Below, piece after piece: positions 26,837 to 34,651 of a DNA stretch of 64,000 bases. This DNA comes from Cyclobacteriaceae bacterium (GTDB taxonomy: Bacteria > Bacteroidota > Bacteroidia > Cytophagales > Cyclobacteriaceae), in contig JAIBBC010000001.1 in NCBI GenBank assembly GCA_019694875.1, positions 1,116,001 through 1,180,000 of the forward strand. Reading direction: 5' to 3'. The notes below the pieces were generated by a model. That model was not told the origin of the DNA. It saw only the letters and a program-made list of their open reading frames with translations, and did no database searches. Made by a program: the position numbers and the translations under genes. Every line of letters starts with the position of its first letter. The stretch's first letter is position 1.

Positions 26837-28228
26837 CTACGCTTGTATGTCCATTGAATCCAAAAAGAGTTTGCGATCCCCAAGTCCCACTTTAGTAGCT
26901 AGGTAAGAATCTGTATTCAGTTGGTCTTCATGAGTATGAATAAAACAACCTTCTGTAATATCAATTGTTGTTCGGGCAAAATTTCCCGGATCGTCACTTT
27001 TATACGGGTGAAGCCTGTTCAGCATTTCGTTTACAGCATAACTGGCAATCATCATATTCACACTGATTACCGCTGGCCTGTTAACAGATATATTTTTGAT
27101 ATAAGAGTTCTTAACAAAATGAGCAAATTGCTCTGGATACTTCCTCAACAATCCGGCAGCCTTGAGATCCTCCAGATCGTACATTCCGCGAGATTTCAAT
27201 GAAGAAAGACCTGGTTGCAAATAATGCACAGTTCCGACTATTTTCGATATGCCTCCATTTCCATCAGCTTCAAGTTTAATCCCTAGGTCAAAGTATGGTA
27301 CGATGTAATATGTAGACAATAGGTTGACTAAATCTCTACCATCTACTGAATCTACACATCCAACGAGAATATCGGAACTAGCCAAGTCCCTTAAAACAGT
27401 TACATCTTCATACAAATTCACAGGGTATGAAGTTACTTCTGTGCCTAAATCAAAGTCTGAAATGGCATTCTTTAATACATGTACCTTGTGTTCGTCCTCT
27501 TCAGCATGCTTGCGTTTAGAATTGAGTATTCTATTGAGGTTTTTTAATTCAATCTTATCTGGATCCACTAATACCAACTTCCCAACCCCTAACCGGGTGA
27601 GTTGTTCAATTACAGGGCTTCCAGTTCCAGAGCATCCTATAACCGCCACCTTCATATTATTAAGTAGATTAAATGTGCCTTCGCCAAACGCTTGTATTGA
27701 GCGCTTGTTAACTTCGGCACTTGAACTCGTTTGTTTTTCGAAATTCCAAATCTTGATCACATCACCAGCAACAACGACTTTAGACAACTTAGAAAAGCTT
27801 AAGTCTGGATTAAAGATTCTTCCAAAAATTTCGCCATCTGGAAGCATTACTGCACTGGCGTGAGGTGCATCTGAATCCGTCCAACCATAGACAGATGAGA
27901 ACAGTGCTGCATCTGATTTATCATCTACTGATGAAAATTGATTATAGCCACCCGGATGGCTATGAATTTTAAGAATTGCAAAGTTTGAACTGGAGACCTT
28001 TTGGAGGAATGGAAGTAATCTTTCAGTCGGCCACGAAATTAGATCAACTGACCGCTGACACTCATCATGCGGGATCAGAACTAAGTCATGAACCAGTAGT
28101 TTATGCAGATCATTAGAAGAGTACCGCCCGCAAAGAGCGACTGCAACAGCCTCTAAGCCATCTCCCGGGAACAAGTGTTCTTTAATGGCATTGTAATGAT
28201 GACCCGATATGTTAAGCTGGAACTGCAT
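26837..28228 (-). CDS. JAMM protease-E1 (ThiF) fusion
   Basis: A 463-residue protein. The ATG at 28228 is chosen because it fits the JAB fold start and overlaps the previous stop by only 17 nt; a longer frame to 28477 runs inside the E2 gene. The JAB/MPN domain (about residues 15-165) has all JAMM ligands: Glu26, His89, His91 (HSHP), Ser99 and Asp102. The ThiF/E1 domain (about 180-430) has the nucleotide loop I-G-C-S-G-T-G, Asp222/Asp224, Arg233, Lys248 and Asp293 (CVDSVDGR). No CxxC zinc pairs are present; Cys291 and Cys428 are candidates for a thioester Cys. The protein could both process and activate the ubiquitin-like domain of the gene upstream. Confidence 0.9.
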   Translation of the reverse strand: MQFQLNISGHHYNAIKEHLFPGDGLEAVAVALCGRYSSNDLHKLLVHDLVLIPHDECQRSVDLISWPTERLLPFLQKVSSSNFAILKIHSHPGGYNQFSSVDDKSDAALFSSVYGWTDSDAPHASAVMLPDGEIFGRIFNPDLSFSKLSKVVVAGDVIKIWNFEKQTSSSAEVNKRSIQAFGEGTFNLLNNMKVAVIGCSGTGSPVIEQLTRLGVGKLVLVDPDKIELKNLNRILNSKRKHAEEDEHKVHVLKNAISDFDLGTEVTSYPVNLYEDVTVLRDLASSDILVGCVDSVDGRDLVNLLSTYYIVPYFDLGIKLEADGNGGISKIVGTVHYLQPGLSSLKSRGMYDLEDLKAAGLLRKYPEQFAHFVKNSYIKNISVNRPAVISVNMMIASYAVNEMLNRLHPYKSDDPGNFARTTIDITEGCFIHTHEDQLNTDSYLATKVGLGDRKLFLDSMDIQA

Positions 28229-28925
28229 TTGGCTTTTTTTCAAATTCCTGTTTAAACCAGTAACCGATAAGGCTAATATGCGTGCCCAAATTGTCAATTC
28301 CTTCACGCCACGGATTAGTGGCAGTGCGATGACGTGACCATCTTTGAAATTGTTTCCCATCGATTGGTTGGGGTGATGTCGCGCCAATAGGTTGCCCATC
28401 CTGCCGTTGTAAGGGTGGATAGAAGTAAGCCATATCAAGCTGTGTTCTAGGGTAACCTGGTTCAATCTTGATGGCAACCGCTACTTTTTCAACGTTATAA
28501 CCTACACATACAGGGAAATTATAGATTATGACCCACATGCCAACAGAATCAGAAAGGGTCTCCCAAGGGAGACCCAGACTGTTTAAAAATTCTTGATCTT
28601 CTTCGTGAAGTTCAAATTGTTTCCGGTTAGGTGCTCCCTCCGTTTGATCGAGCGGCAAAGTCATAAACTTCTCGACACCCGGCTTTGTAAAGCAGACTTT
28701 CTCGTTCAGTCCAATCACCTCGACCTTTCCACCCTTCAACTTCATATTCAATTGAAATTTTTCAGGTGGTCTTTTTCCTGCTAATTCCAACAGTTCACGA
28801 CCGGTCATGCATTCCTTTTCAACAACATACAATTCACGGTCGATCTTAATGCGGTACTTCTTTCCTTTCGGCACCGGTTTGCCCTCTTTTGTAAAGGCTT
28901 CCAAATCAATAATTTCAGTTTCCAT
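28212..28925 (-). CDS. Ubiquitin-like / E2-E family fusion protein
   Basis: A 237-residue protein. The ATG at 28925 is preferred over a GTG at 28952. Residues 20-92 match the bacterial multiubiquitin Ubl pattern (Y-R-I-K-I-D...T-G-R-E-L-L-E-L-A-G-K...L-K-G-G-K-V-E...K-P-G-V-E-K-F), in a single copy. Residues 100-232 match the prokaryotic E2 family E pattern (W-E-T...G-Y-N...I-E-P-G-Y-P...D-M-A-Y-F-Y-P-P...F-Q-R-W-S-R-H-R...N-P-W-R). Cys occurs only at 39, 78 and 140, none after the FYPP strand where a classical E2 has its active-site Cys. There is no C-terminal Gly-Gly; the Ubl ends in T-E-G at 97, then the E2 begins. It is the first gene of the operon, with a GTCACGCTT box 27 nt upstream. 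Confidence 0.9.
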   Translation of the reverse strand: METEIIDLEAFTKEGKPVPKGKKYRIKIDRELYVVEKECMTGRELLELAGKRPPEKFQLNMKLKGGKVEVIGLNEKVCFTKPGVEKFMTLPLDQTEGAPNRKQFELHEEDQEFLNSLGLPWETLSDSVGMWVIIYNFPVCVGYNVEKVAVAIKIEPGYPRTQLDMAYFYPPLQRQDGQPIGATSPQPIDGKQFQRWSRHRTATNPWREGIDNLGTHISLIGYWFKQEFEKKPNAVPA

Positions 28926-28952
28926 TGTTTTACTTTTTATCCCTAAATTCAC

Positions 28953-29001
28953 AAGCGTGACGATTCAGAAGGACGCAATCGATAGCTTTTATGTCACGCT
29001 T
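28953..29001. promoter_or_regulatory. Symmetrical divergent promoter/operator of the ubiquitin-like locus
   Basis: AAGCGTGAC (28953-28961) and GTCACGCTT (28993-29001) form a perfect 9-bp inverted repeat around a 31-nt spacer. Read on each coding strand, GTCACGCTT lies exactly 27 nt before both start codons (29029 plus, 28925 minus). In both, 4 nt further on, ATTTAGG follows. The identical layout upstream of two divergent operons points to one regulator for both: a dimeric repressor/activator, or the sigma factor encoded here. Confidence 0.7.
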
Positions 29002-29028
29002 AGTTATTTAGGAGAAAGGTCGGTTTTA

Positions 29029-29829
29029 ATGGAAATTCCTGATCAAAAGCGAGCTATAGATAAAACAGGGGTATTATTACCTCTCGTTAGATATTTATCT
29101 ACCTGTGCTACCGATCGCGAAGGTAATAGACTGAAAACAGCGTTTTATGATCTAATTGCACCAATCTTTTACGACAGATTAAAAAAAGTCGCCTCTAAAC
29201 TCTATCGAGGTATACCAGATTGGGAAGCTAGAACAGACGAAGTATTTAACGATACCTTTGAAATAGCCTTCGATGAGTTAAGAAATTTTGAAACTGGCTC
29301 TGGGTGGGATGATAGAGAATGTGAAAAGGTTATCCTTCACTGGATGGGCAAAATAGCTAACAATCTTCTGCTTCAGCTGACAAGAAAAGCTAAAGCACAG
29401 AAAGGTTTATTAAAAGCATACAAGGAAGTACAGAGATTTGATCTTGTTTCGGGAAGTGAACAACCCAGAAAACACGCGAGATTAACTTATGACAAGGAAA
29501 AGCTTGATAAATTTTGGGCTAAACTAAATCCAATGTCAAAGGAAATTCTTCTTGCATGCTCAGAACTTGGTACAATACGAGATGAGTCTGGAGAATTTCT
29601 TTCTGATGAAGAATTAGAACTGTTGAAACTAAGGAACTACCTTGGCTCCAGTGCAATTCCGAAAGAACTGAAGAAGTTTATAGACAAAGGGAACTTTGAA
29701 CAAAGCAACTCAGAACACTTGCCAGATGAAGTACAAGAATATTTAATGAAGAAGTACGATGTCGGGCAGGCAGCCATTCGCAAAGCGAAGCAGAGAGCGC
29801 TAGAAGGTTTAAGAAATTGTAAACTCTAA
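29029..29829 (+). CDS. Sigma-70-family (ECF-like) factor with an insert in region 4
   Basis: A 266-residue protein. The ATG at 29029 is preferred: the longer frame back to 28807 lies inside the divergent Ubl gene, and AGGAGAAAGG precedes 29029. Residues 35-125 look like sigma region 2 (F-Y-D-L-I-A-P-I-F-Y-D-R, N-D-T-F-E-I-A-F). Residues 162-262 look like region 4, starting L-N-P-M-S-K-E-I-L-L-A and ending in a helix-turn-helix (VQEYLMKKYDVGQAAIRKAK). About 50 residues (182-232) appear inserted between those parts. It is the first gene of the divergent operon, 3 nt before the next gene. Control of both operons from the shared box is inferred. Confidence 0.82.
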   Translation: MEIPDQKRAIDKTGVLLPLVRYLSTCATDREGNRLKTAFYDLIAPIFYDRLKKVASKLYRGIPDWEARTDEVFNDTFEIAFDELRNFETGSGWDDRECEKVILHWMGKIANNLLLQLTRKAKAQKGLLKAYKEVQRFDLVSGSEQPRKHARLTYDKEKLDKFWAKLNPMSKEILLACSELGTIRDESGEFLSDEELELLKLRNYLGSSAIPKELKKFIDKGNFEQSNSEHLPDEVQEYLMKKYDVGQAAIRKAKQRALEGLRNCKL

Positions 29830-29832
29830 CTC

Positions 29833-30666
29833 ATGGCAAAAGCTAATAGCAAAGCCGAAAAGGGATTAACCCCAAAAGAGAAAATTGATCTTCAATCCGA
29901 CATGAAAAAGTTCGGTTATTTACTGCCAACAAATGAAGAAGAGGAAGAAGAATTTAATAAGCTGTTTGGAAAGACTAAAGTTATTTTTCCTGAACACTTA
30001 AAGAGGCCTAAATTTTTGACGGATTCTACTTCTGAAAATTTTATCGAAGAGTCACGTTCGGTTGTTGTAAATAATTTGAGCGTTGAGGAAAGAAAGCCAC
30101 TTAAGGGGAAAAATGACTATTTCAAAAAATTAGTCTTAGCGGCAGAAATTGCAGATCAACTACATGGAGAGCCTACTTTTGGACACGTAAAGTTTGTAAA
30201 GGTCTACATGCTTTGTGACAAGGTTTGTAACATGGGCTTGTCCTCTCAATACAGAAAATTTGCTGCTGGTCCACTTGACCCCAAGCAGATGTACATGTTC
30301 GATGCCGAATTCAAGAAAAAGAAATGGTTTAAGGTAAGCCAACGATCAGGAGGTGGTTATCAATATAGTCCTGATGAAAACCTAGATGAATACCGTGTTT
30401 GGTATCAGCGTTATTTTAAGAATCAAACTGAGGCTATTGCCTTGGTAATTGAGTTGTTTAGAAAAAAAACATCTGATTTTTGCGAGATAGTAGCTACGGT
30501 TTTTTTTGTTTGGGCGGAGCACTTGTCTCAACGTAAGATACTTAGTGATTCATCTCTTATTCTAGATTTCTATGAGTGGGATGAGCGGAAAAAGAGATTT
30601 AAAGAAGAAGAAATTAAGAATGCAATTCGATGGATGGAGGAGAATCGTATATATCCGATAATTTAG
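29833..30666 (+). CDS. AAGP-motif protein related to type I R-M subunit C-termini
   Basis: A 277-residue protein that starts 3 nt after the sigma-factor gene. The N-terminal 95 residues are charged and low-complexity (a run of six Glu at 35-40). Residues 95-277 hold F-G-H-V-K-F-V-K-V-Y-M-L-C-D, then AAGPLD at 144-149. The end has E-W-D-E-R-K-K-R-F...A-I-R-W-M-E-E-N-R-I-Y-P. That closing pattern, from memory, is the one found at the C-termini of type I restriction-modification S and M subunits (W-x-P-x-K-x-R-F...A-L-x-W-M...G-L-x-P). Here it stands alone. The function is unknown; in this locus it may be a sensor or target-recognition partner. No catalytic motif is visible. Confidence 0.8.
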   Translation: MAKANSKAEKGLTPKEKIDLQSDMKKFGYLLPTNEEEEEEFNKLFGKTKVIFPEHLKRPKFLTDSTSENFIEESRSVVVNNLSVEERKPLKGKNDYFKKLVLAAEIADQLHGEPTFGHVKFVKVYMLCDKVCNMGLSSQYRKFAAGPLDPKQMYMFDAEFKKKKWFKVSQRSGGGYQYSPDENLDEYRVWYQRYFKNQTEAIALVIELFRKKTSDFCEIVATVFFVWAEHLSQRKILSDSSLILDFYEWDERKKRFKEEEIKNAIRWMEENRIYPII

Positions 30667-30797
30667 CAGTCGTCCTATTAGATACAGCTTCTTCGACTTT
30701 TTGCTCTTCTATATCACGTCCCTTGAGACGAAATCTATTTTTTCAATTACCATCTCGCGCTTAGCGACATTAGTCTGATTTTACATCTCCATAATAG

Positions 30798-31526
30798 TTA
30801 GCCCAACCTTTTTGCCACCTCATCCCAGTTCACAACATTCCACCAGTTGGTGATGTACTCGTTGCGTTTGTTCTGATACTTTAAATAATAAGCATGCTCC
30901 CAAACATCCAACCCTAAAAGCGGAGTACCTTTTACTTCTGCAGTGTCCATTAAAGGATTGTCCTGGTTAGGAGTCGAAGTAATCAGAAGTTTTCCGCTGG
31001 CATCCTTTACCAGCCACGCCCAACCTGAACCGAAGCGGCCCATGGCGGCAGCATTAAATTGTTCCATGAACTTGGGCACGGAACCGAACGACCCGTCAAG
31101 TGCGGCAACTATTTTACCATACGGTGTTCCGCTCGCGCCCGGCTTCATTACCTGCCAGAAGAAATTGTGATTCCACGCACCGCCTGCATTGTTGCGAACC
31201 TTGGAGGAGAGCTTTGATGCGTTATCGAAAAATTCCTGTTCTGAAGAGTAGGTAAGTTTTTCTGCAACGATGGCTTCGTTTACGTTTTTGATGTAAGCCG
31301 CATGATGTTTACTGTAGTGAATATCCATCGTCATTGCATCGATGCTCGGTTCGAGCGCATTTTTCTCGTACGGTAATGGTATCTGCCTGAATTCAAATGC
31401 GGTGTTGCCATTCAGCGACCCCGATGGCTGAGCAAAAGCCTTGTCAAAAATAAGTGACGAGCCAACGGCTGCTCCAACAGTTGCTTTGAGCGAATCGCTC
31501 ATAAATTTTCTGCGTGATGTTTTCAT
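30798..31526 (-). CDS. Exported Fe/Mn superoxide dismutase
   Basis: A 242-residue protein with a Tat-type signal (K-T-S-R-R-K-F-M, hydrophobic run, AFAQ). The SOD core has metal ligands in H-Y-S-K-H-H-A-A-Y, N-H-N-F-F-W and D-V-W-E-H-A-Y-Y. The blocks GSGWAWLV and Q-D-N-P-L are intact. The metal (Fe or Mn) cannot be decided from the sequence alone. The Tat route would deliver a metal-loaded folded enzyme to the periplasm, where it removes superoxide. It marks the return to core-like sequence on the right of the accessory region. Confidence 0.95.
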   Translation of the reverse strand: MKTSRRKFMSDSLKATVGAAVGSSLIFDKAFAQPSGSLNGNTAFEFRQIPLPYEKNALEPSIDAMTMDIHYSKHHAAYIKNVNEAIVAEKLTYSSEQEFFDNASKLSSKVRNNAGGAWNHNFFWQVMKPGASGTPYGKIVAALDGSFGSVPKFMEQFNAAAMGRFGSGWAWLVKDASGKLLITSTPNQDNPLMDTAEVKGTPLLGLDVWEHAYYLKYQNKRNEYITNWWNVVNWDEVAKRLG

Positions 31527-31640
31527 AACGATGGTTTTAAGTATTATCCGAACTGATTTTTCGGAGCGAGGCTTCTCACAGGTATGGCATTAAATTTAGG
31601 TAAAAAATTTTTAGCTTGCAGTAACCAACCGATGAACGGT

Positions 31641-32615
31641 ATGAGCGACATTCTATACAACGAAATCCCCTCGCTTGATCTGAAAGACTTTTATGACGGT
31701 GATCCCGTAAAGAAGCAAAAATTCGTTGCTGATTTGGGTGCAGCATACAATACGATCGGATTTGTAGCGATCCGGAATCACTATCTCACAGACGAACTTT
31801 CCGATAAGCTGTATGCAGCGGTGAAGAAGTTCTATGCCCTGCCCGAAGAGATTAAGAAGAAATATGAAATTCCGGGATTGGCTGGTCAGCGAGGATACAT
31901 CGGAAAAGGAAAGGAGCATGCCAAAGGCCGCAATACAGGCGATTTGAAAGAATTCTATCACGTTGGGCAAGAGATAACCGATAACGATCCAATCAAAAAA
32001 GAATATCCGGACAACGTTTGGCCCAATGAAGTACCTGAACTTAAAGAAATCGCGCTGGATGTGTACCGCAGGCTTGAGAAAACAGGCGTGCATATGCTTC
32101 GCGCGATAGCGTTGTATCTGAATCTTCCGGAAAATTATTTCGATGCGAAAGTCAGACATGGCAACAGCATTCTTCGACCGATTCATTACTACCCGATTGA
32201 AGACCCGGATTCTGTTCCGGCCGATGCGGTTCGGGCAGCAGAGCATGGCGATATCAATCTCATAACGCTTTTAATGGGTGCCAGCGCGGATGGCTTACAA
32301 GTGCTTCGCAGGGATGGCAAATGGATTCCGATTACTGCATTGCCCGATCAGCTTGTGGTAAACGTTGGCGACATGCTGGAACGCCACACGAACAAAAAAC
32401 TAAAATCAACAATACATCGCGTAGTAAATCCACCGCGCGAAAAAATGAATACACCCCGTTACTCGATACCGTTTTTCATGCATCCGCGATCGGAGATGGA
32501 TCTAACCTGCCTGCCGAGCTGCATTGACGCGCAACATCCCAAGTTGTTCGAAGATATTACGGCAGGAGCGTTCCTCGATCAACGCCTCGCTGAAATCGGG
32601 TTAAAGAAGAAATAA
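31641..32615 (+). CDS. 2-oxoglutarate/Fe(II) oxygenase, isopenicillin-N-synthase-like
   Basis: A 324-residue protein. The ATG at 31641 (M-S-D-I-L) is preferred; in-frame ATGs at 31584 and 31632 are possible. The N-terminal DIOX_N part is I-P-S-L-D-L...G-F-V-A-I-R-N-H. The Fe(II) triad is in H-G-D-I-N (HxD) and the later H-R-V-V-N-P. R-Y-S-I-P-F-F supplies the 2-oxoglutarate-binding Arg and Ser. It is cytoplasmic with an unknown substrate. The chromate transporter gene starts 15 nt later in the same frame and is probably co-transcribed. Confidence 0.92.
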   Translation: MSDILYNEIPSLDLKDFYDGDPVKKQKFVADLGAAYNTIGFVAIRNHYLTDELSDKLYAAVKKFYALPEEIKKKYEIPGLAGQRGYIGKGKEHAKGRNTGDLKEFYHVGQEITDNDPIKKEYPDNVWPNEVPELKEIALDVYRRLEKTGVHMLRAIALYLNLPENYFDAKVRHGNSILRPIHYYPIEDPDSVPADAVRAAEHGDINLITLLMGASADGLQVLRRDGKWIPITALPDQLVVNVGDMLERHTNKKLKSTIHRVVNPPREKMNTPRYSIPFFMHPRSEMDLTCLPSCIDAQHPKLFEDITAGAFLDQRLAEIGLKKK

Positions 32616-32630
32616 CCATTCTCGCTCAGC

Positions 32631-33863
32631 TTGTATCAGCAAGTCCGATATGGTGTTTTCCTGCGTGATGTGCTCATGCTTGCGGTCACTTCGTTTGGCG
32701 GCCCACAGGCCCATCTCGCACACTTTCAAAAGGTACTTGTTACCAAGCGCAACTATTTATCGGAAGCAGACTTAATGGAGCTGAACTCGCTCTGTCAGAT
32801 TTTGCCGGGACCGAGTTCTACGCAAACGCTGGTAGCCGTGGGTTTTAAAATTGGCGGAGCAAGCCTCGCGTACTTAACGCTGTTGGTATGGACGTTGCCT
32901 TCGGTGATCTTCATGACCATTATGGCGATTTCGCTTTTTGATATCGAACAGAAGAACTGGTCGCTCGAATTCACGCGTTTCATTCAGCCAATGGCCGTTG
33001 GGTTTATCAGTTATGCAGCCTATTCCATCAGCGTGAAAACAATCAACACGAAAACCGGCATCAGCCTGATGATTATGGCTGCGGTGACTTCGTATTTCAT
33101 CCAAACACCGTTTGTGTTCCCGGCTATTCTTTTTGTTGCCGGATTGATCAGCGCACTGAAGTACAGGGCGCAACCGAAGGAGGAAAAAAAGAAAATCAGC
33201 GTTCGCTGGACGAGCTTAATGTTATGGCTTGGTGTTTTGGTGTTCGCAGCTTTACTGGGATGGGCAACGAAGAAAGTTCCGGAAGTAACGCGTCCGATCC
33301 GGTTGTTCGAAAACTTTTATCGAAACGGAAGTTTAGTATTTGGAGGCGGACAAGTGCTTGCTCCGATGTTGTACACGGAGTTTGTAAAGAAAGACTCAGC
33401 GGAAGAACATGTGCGGCCGGTTGAGTTCAGCAAAAAGCCATACTTAAATCACGATGAGTTCCTGACCGGCTACGCGATTGTTCAAACGCTTCCCGGCCCT
33501 GTGTTTGCATTCAGCGCATTCATTGGATCATTATCCATGCGAGAGTATGGAACGTTTGGTGAAATCATGGGTGCGTTCATGTCGGCCCTGGGGATTTTCC
33601 TTCCGGGAACATTCCTGATATTTTTTGTGATCAGGTTTTGGGACAGCTTAAAAAAATACCGGGCCATCCGGGCATCACTGGAAGGAATAACGGCTGCGAG
33701 TGCAGGGTTGATTGCAGCATCGGCTGTGATTTTATTTCAGCCTCTTGACAATACGGTGATGAACTTTGCTTTTACGATCGGCACATTTTGCGCGCTTGCG
33801 TTCACGCGGCTGCCAGCTCCTTATATAATTCTCGGAGGTCTTGTGCTCGGCTTGCTGCTGTAA
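32631..33863 (+). CDS. chrA: Chromate transporter, two-domain ChrA
   Basis: A 410-residue membrane protein with two homologous CHR halves. The first half has TSFGGPQAH and ILPGPSSTQ; the second has FGGGQVLAPM and TLPGPVFAF. The start must be a TTG (32631) or another rare codon, because there is no ATG before the conserved N-terminal helix and the preceding in-frame stop is only 15 nt back. Long ChrA proteins export chromate, probably by proton antiport; the physiological substrate here may differ. The stop abuts the convergent outer-membrane-like gene. Confidence 0.92.
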   Translation: MYQQVRYGVFLRDVLMLAVTSFGGPQAHLAHFQKVLVTKRNYLSEADLMELNSLCQILPGPSSTQTLVAVGFKIGGASLAYLTLLVWTLPSVIFMTIMAISLFDIEQKNWSLEFTRFIQPMAVGFISYAAYSISVKTINTKTGISLMIMAAVTSYFIQTPFVFPAILFVAGLISALKYRAQPKEEKKKISVRWTSLMLWLGVLVFAALLGWATKKVPEVTRPIRLFENFYRNGSLVFGGGQVLAPMLYTEFVKKDSAEEHVRPVEFSKKPYLNHDEFLTGYAIVQTLPGPVFAFSAFIGSLSMREYGTFGEIMGAFMSALGIFLPGTFLIFFVIRFWDSLKKYRAIRASLEGITAASAGLIAASAVILFQPLDNTVMNFAFTIGTFCALAFTRLPAPYIILGGLVLGLLL

Positions 33864-34580
33864 TTACTTACGATTTCCAAAAAACAACGTAAGGAAAAGC
33901 GTTGGGTAAACGGAATAGTTTTTTGCCCGCGCCATCATATCGATCTTGCGTGTATACGAGTCGACCAGCACACCGGCCTCAAAACCGGTAACCTGGCTTT
34001 TAAAAATTCCCAACTCAAAGTTAAGTGCCGCTTTTACATTAAGACCGGGAACGATTTTCGATTCGCCAACGCCCTGAAACAATCGGCCCGGACCGAGAAT
34101 GTTTTCTTTTGCCATGTTTGCGTTGTATTGCTTGCGAAACGTGATATCACCCTCCAGGTATTCAACGTAATACGGTGCTTCAACGCCAATGCTTGGTCCG
34201 GCAGCGAAGACTGCTTTTATCTCAACGCCTTGCTGCGGAGCTTTCTTGAACAAGATAAAGTCGCGACCATATTGAAGACGAAATGTGTAGAGGTAGTTTT
34301 TTTTGCCAAACGTAAAGAAGTTTCCATAAGCCGAATTGAATCTTACTTCCTGCGGATGGCGCACGTTCATGATTTCGAGTCCGAAAGTCTGTAATTGACG
34401 ATCGCTCATTTTAAACGACTTTTTGAAAACGAAGCCGCCAATCAATCCACCTGAGGTGTTCTTATTAATACCCCAGATAAATTCCGTTTGGTATTCGTAT
34501 CCATCCTGAACCTGCGCTACCACAGGCCCGGCAAATGCTAATAAAGTGAGGGAAATCGCTAAAATTCTAATCAACCGCAT
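33864..34580 (-). CDS. Putative outer-membrane beta-barrel protein
   Basis: A 238-residue protein with a clear signal peptide ending VVAQ. The body has alternating aromatic strands (Y-E-Y-Q-T-E-F, Y-T-F-R-L-Q-Y-G) and ends in F-L-T-L-F-F-G-N-R-K, which is consistent with an OMP-type barrel. The family is not recognised. It stands alone, divergent from OsmC. Confidence 0.78.
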   Translation of the reverse strand: MRLIRILAISLTLLAFAGPVVAQVQDGYEYQTEFIWGINKNTSGGLIGGFVFKKSFKMSDRQLQTFGLEIMNVRHPQEVRFNSAYGNFFTFGKKNYLYTFRLQYGRDFILFKKAPQQGVEIKAVFAAGPSIGVEAPYYVEYLEGDITFRKQYNANMAKENILGPGRLFQGVGESKIVPGLNVKAALNFELGIFKSQVTGFEAGVLVDSYTRKIDMMARAKNYSVYPTLFLTLFFGNRK

Positions 34581-34651
34581 GATCCTTCCGGTAACTTTCT
34601 GATAAATTTAGAGGCTTTTAAGGTAACGCAAAAAATTAACTTACGGTATTT

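Noticed and set aside
28229-28477. Longer E1 start at 28477
   Set aside because: The extra residues lie inside the Ubl-E2 gene in another frame and do not resemble the JAB fold; 28228 gives a coupled 17-nt overlap.
26489-28925. Identity with the Bil or Bub antiphage loci
   Set aside because: As I remember those loci, their E1, E2, JAB and Ubl are separate proteins; here they are fused as Ubl-E2 and JAB-E1 with a DUF6527-like partner, so it is a related but distinct type.
28807-29028. N-terminal extension of the sigma factor to an ATG at 28807
   Set aside because: The extension lies inside the divergent Ubl gene on the other strand and destroys the symmetrical promoter; 29029 has a Shine-Dalgarno-like AGGAG and fits the fold start.
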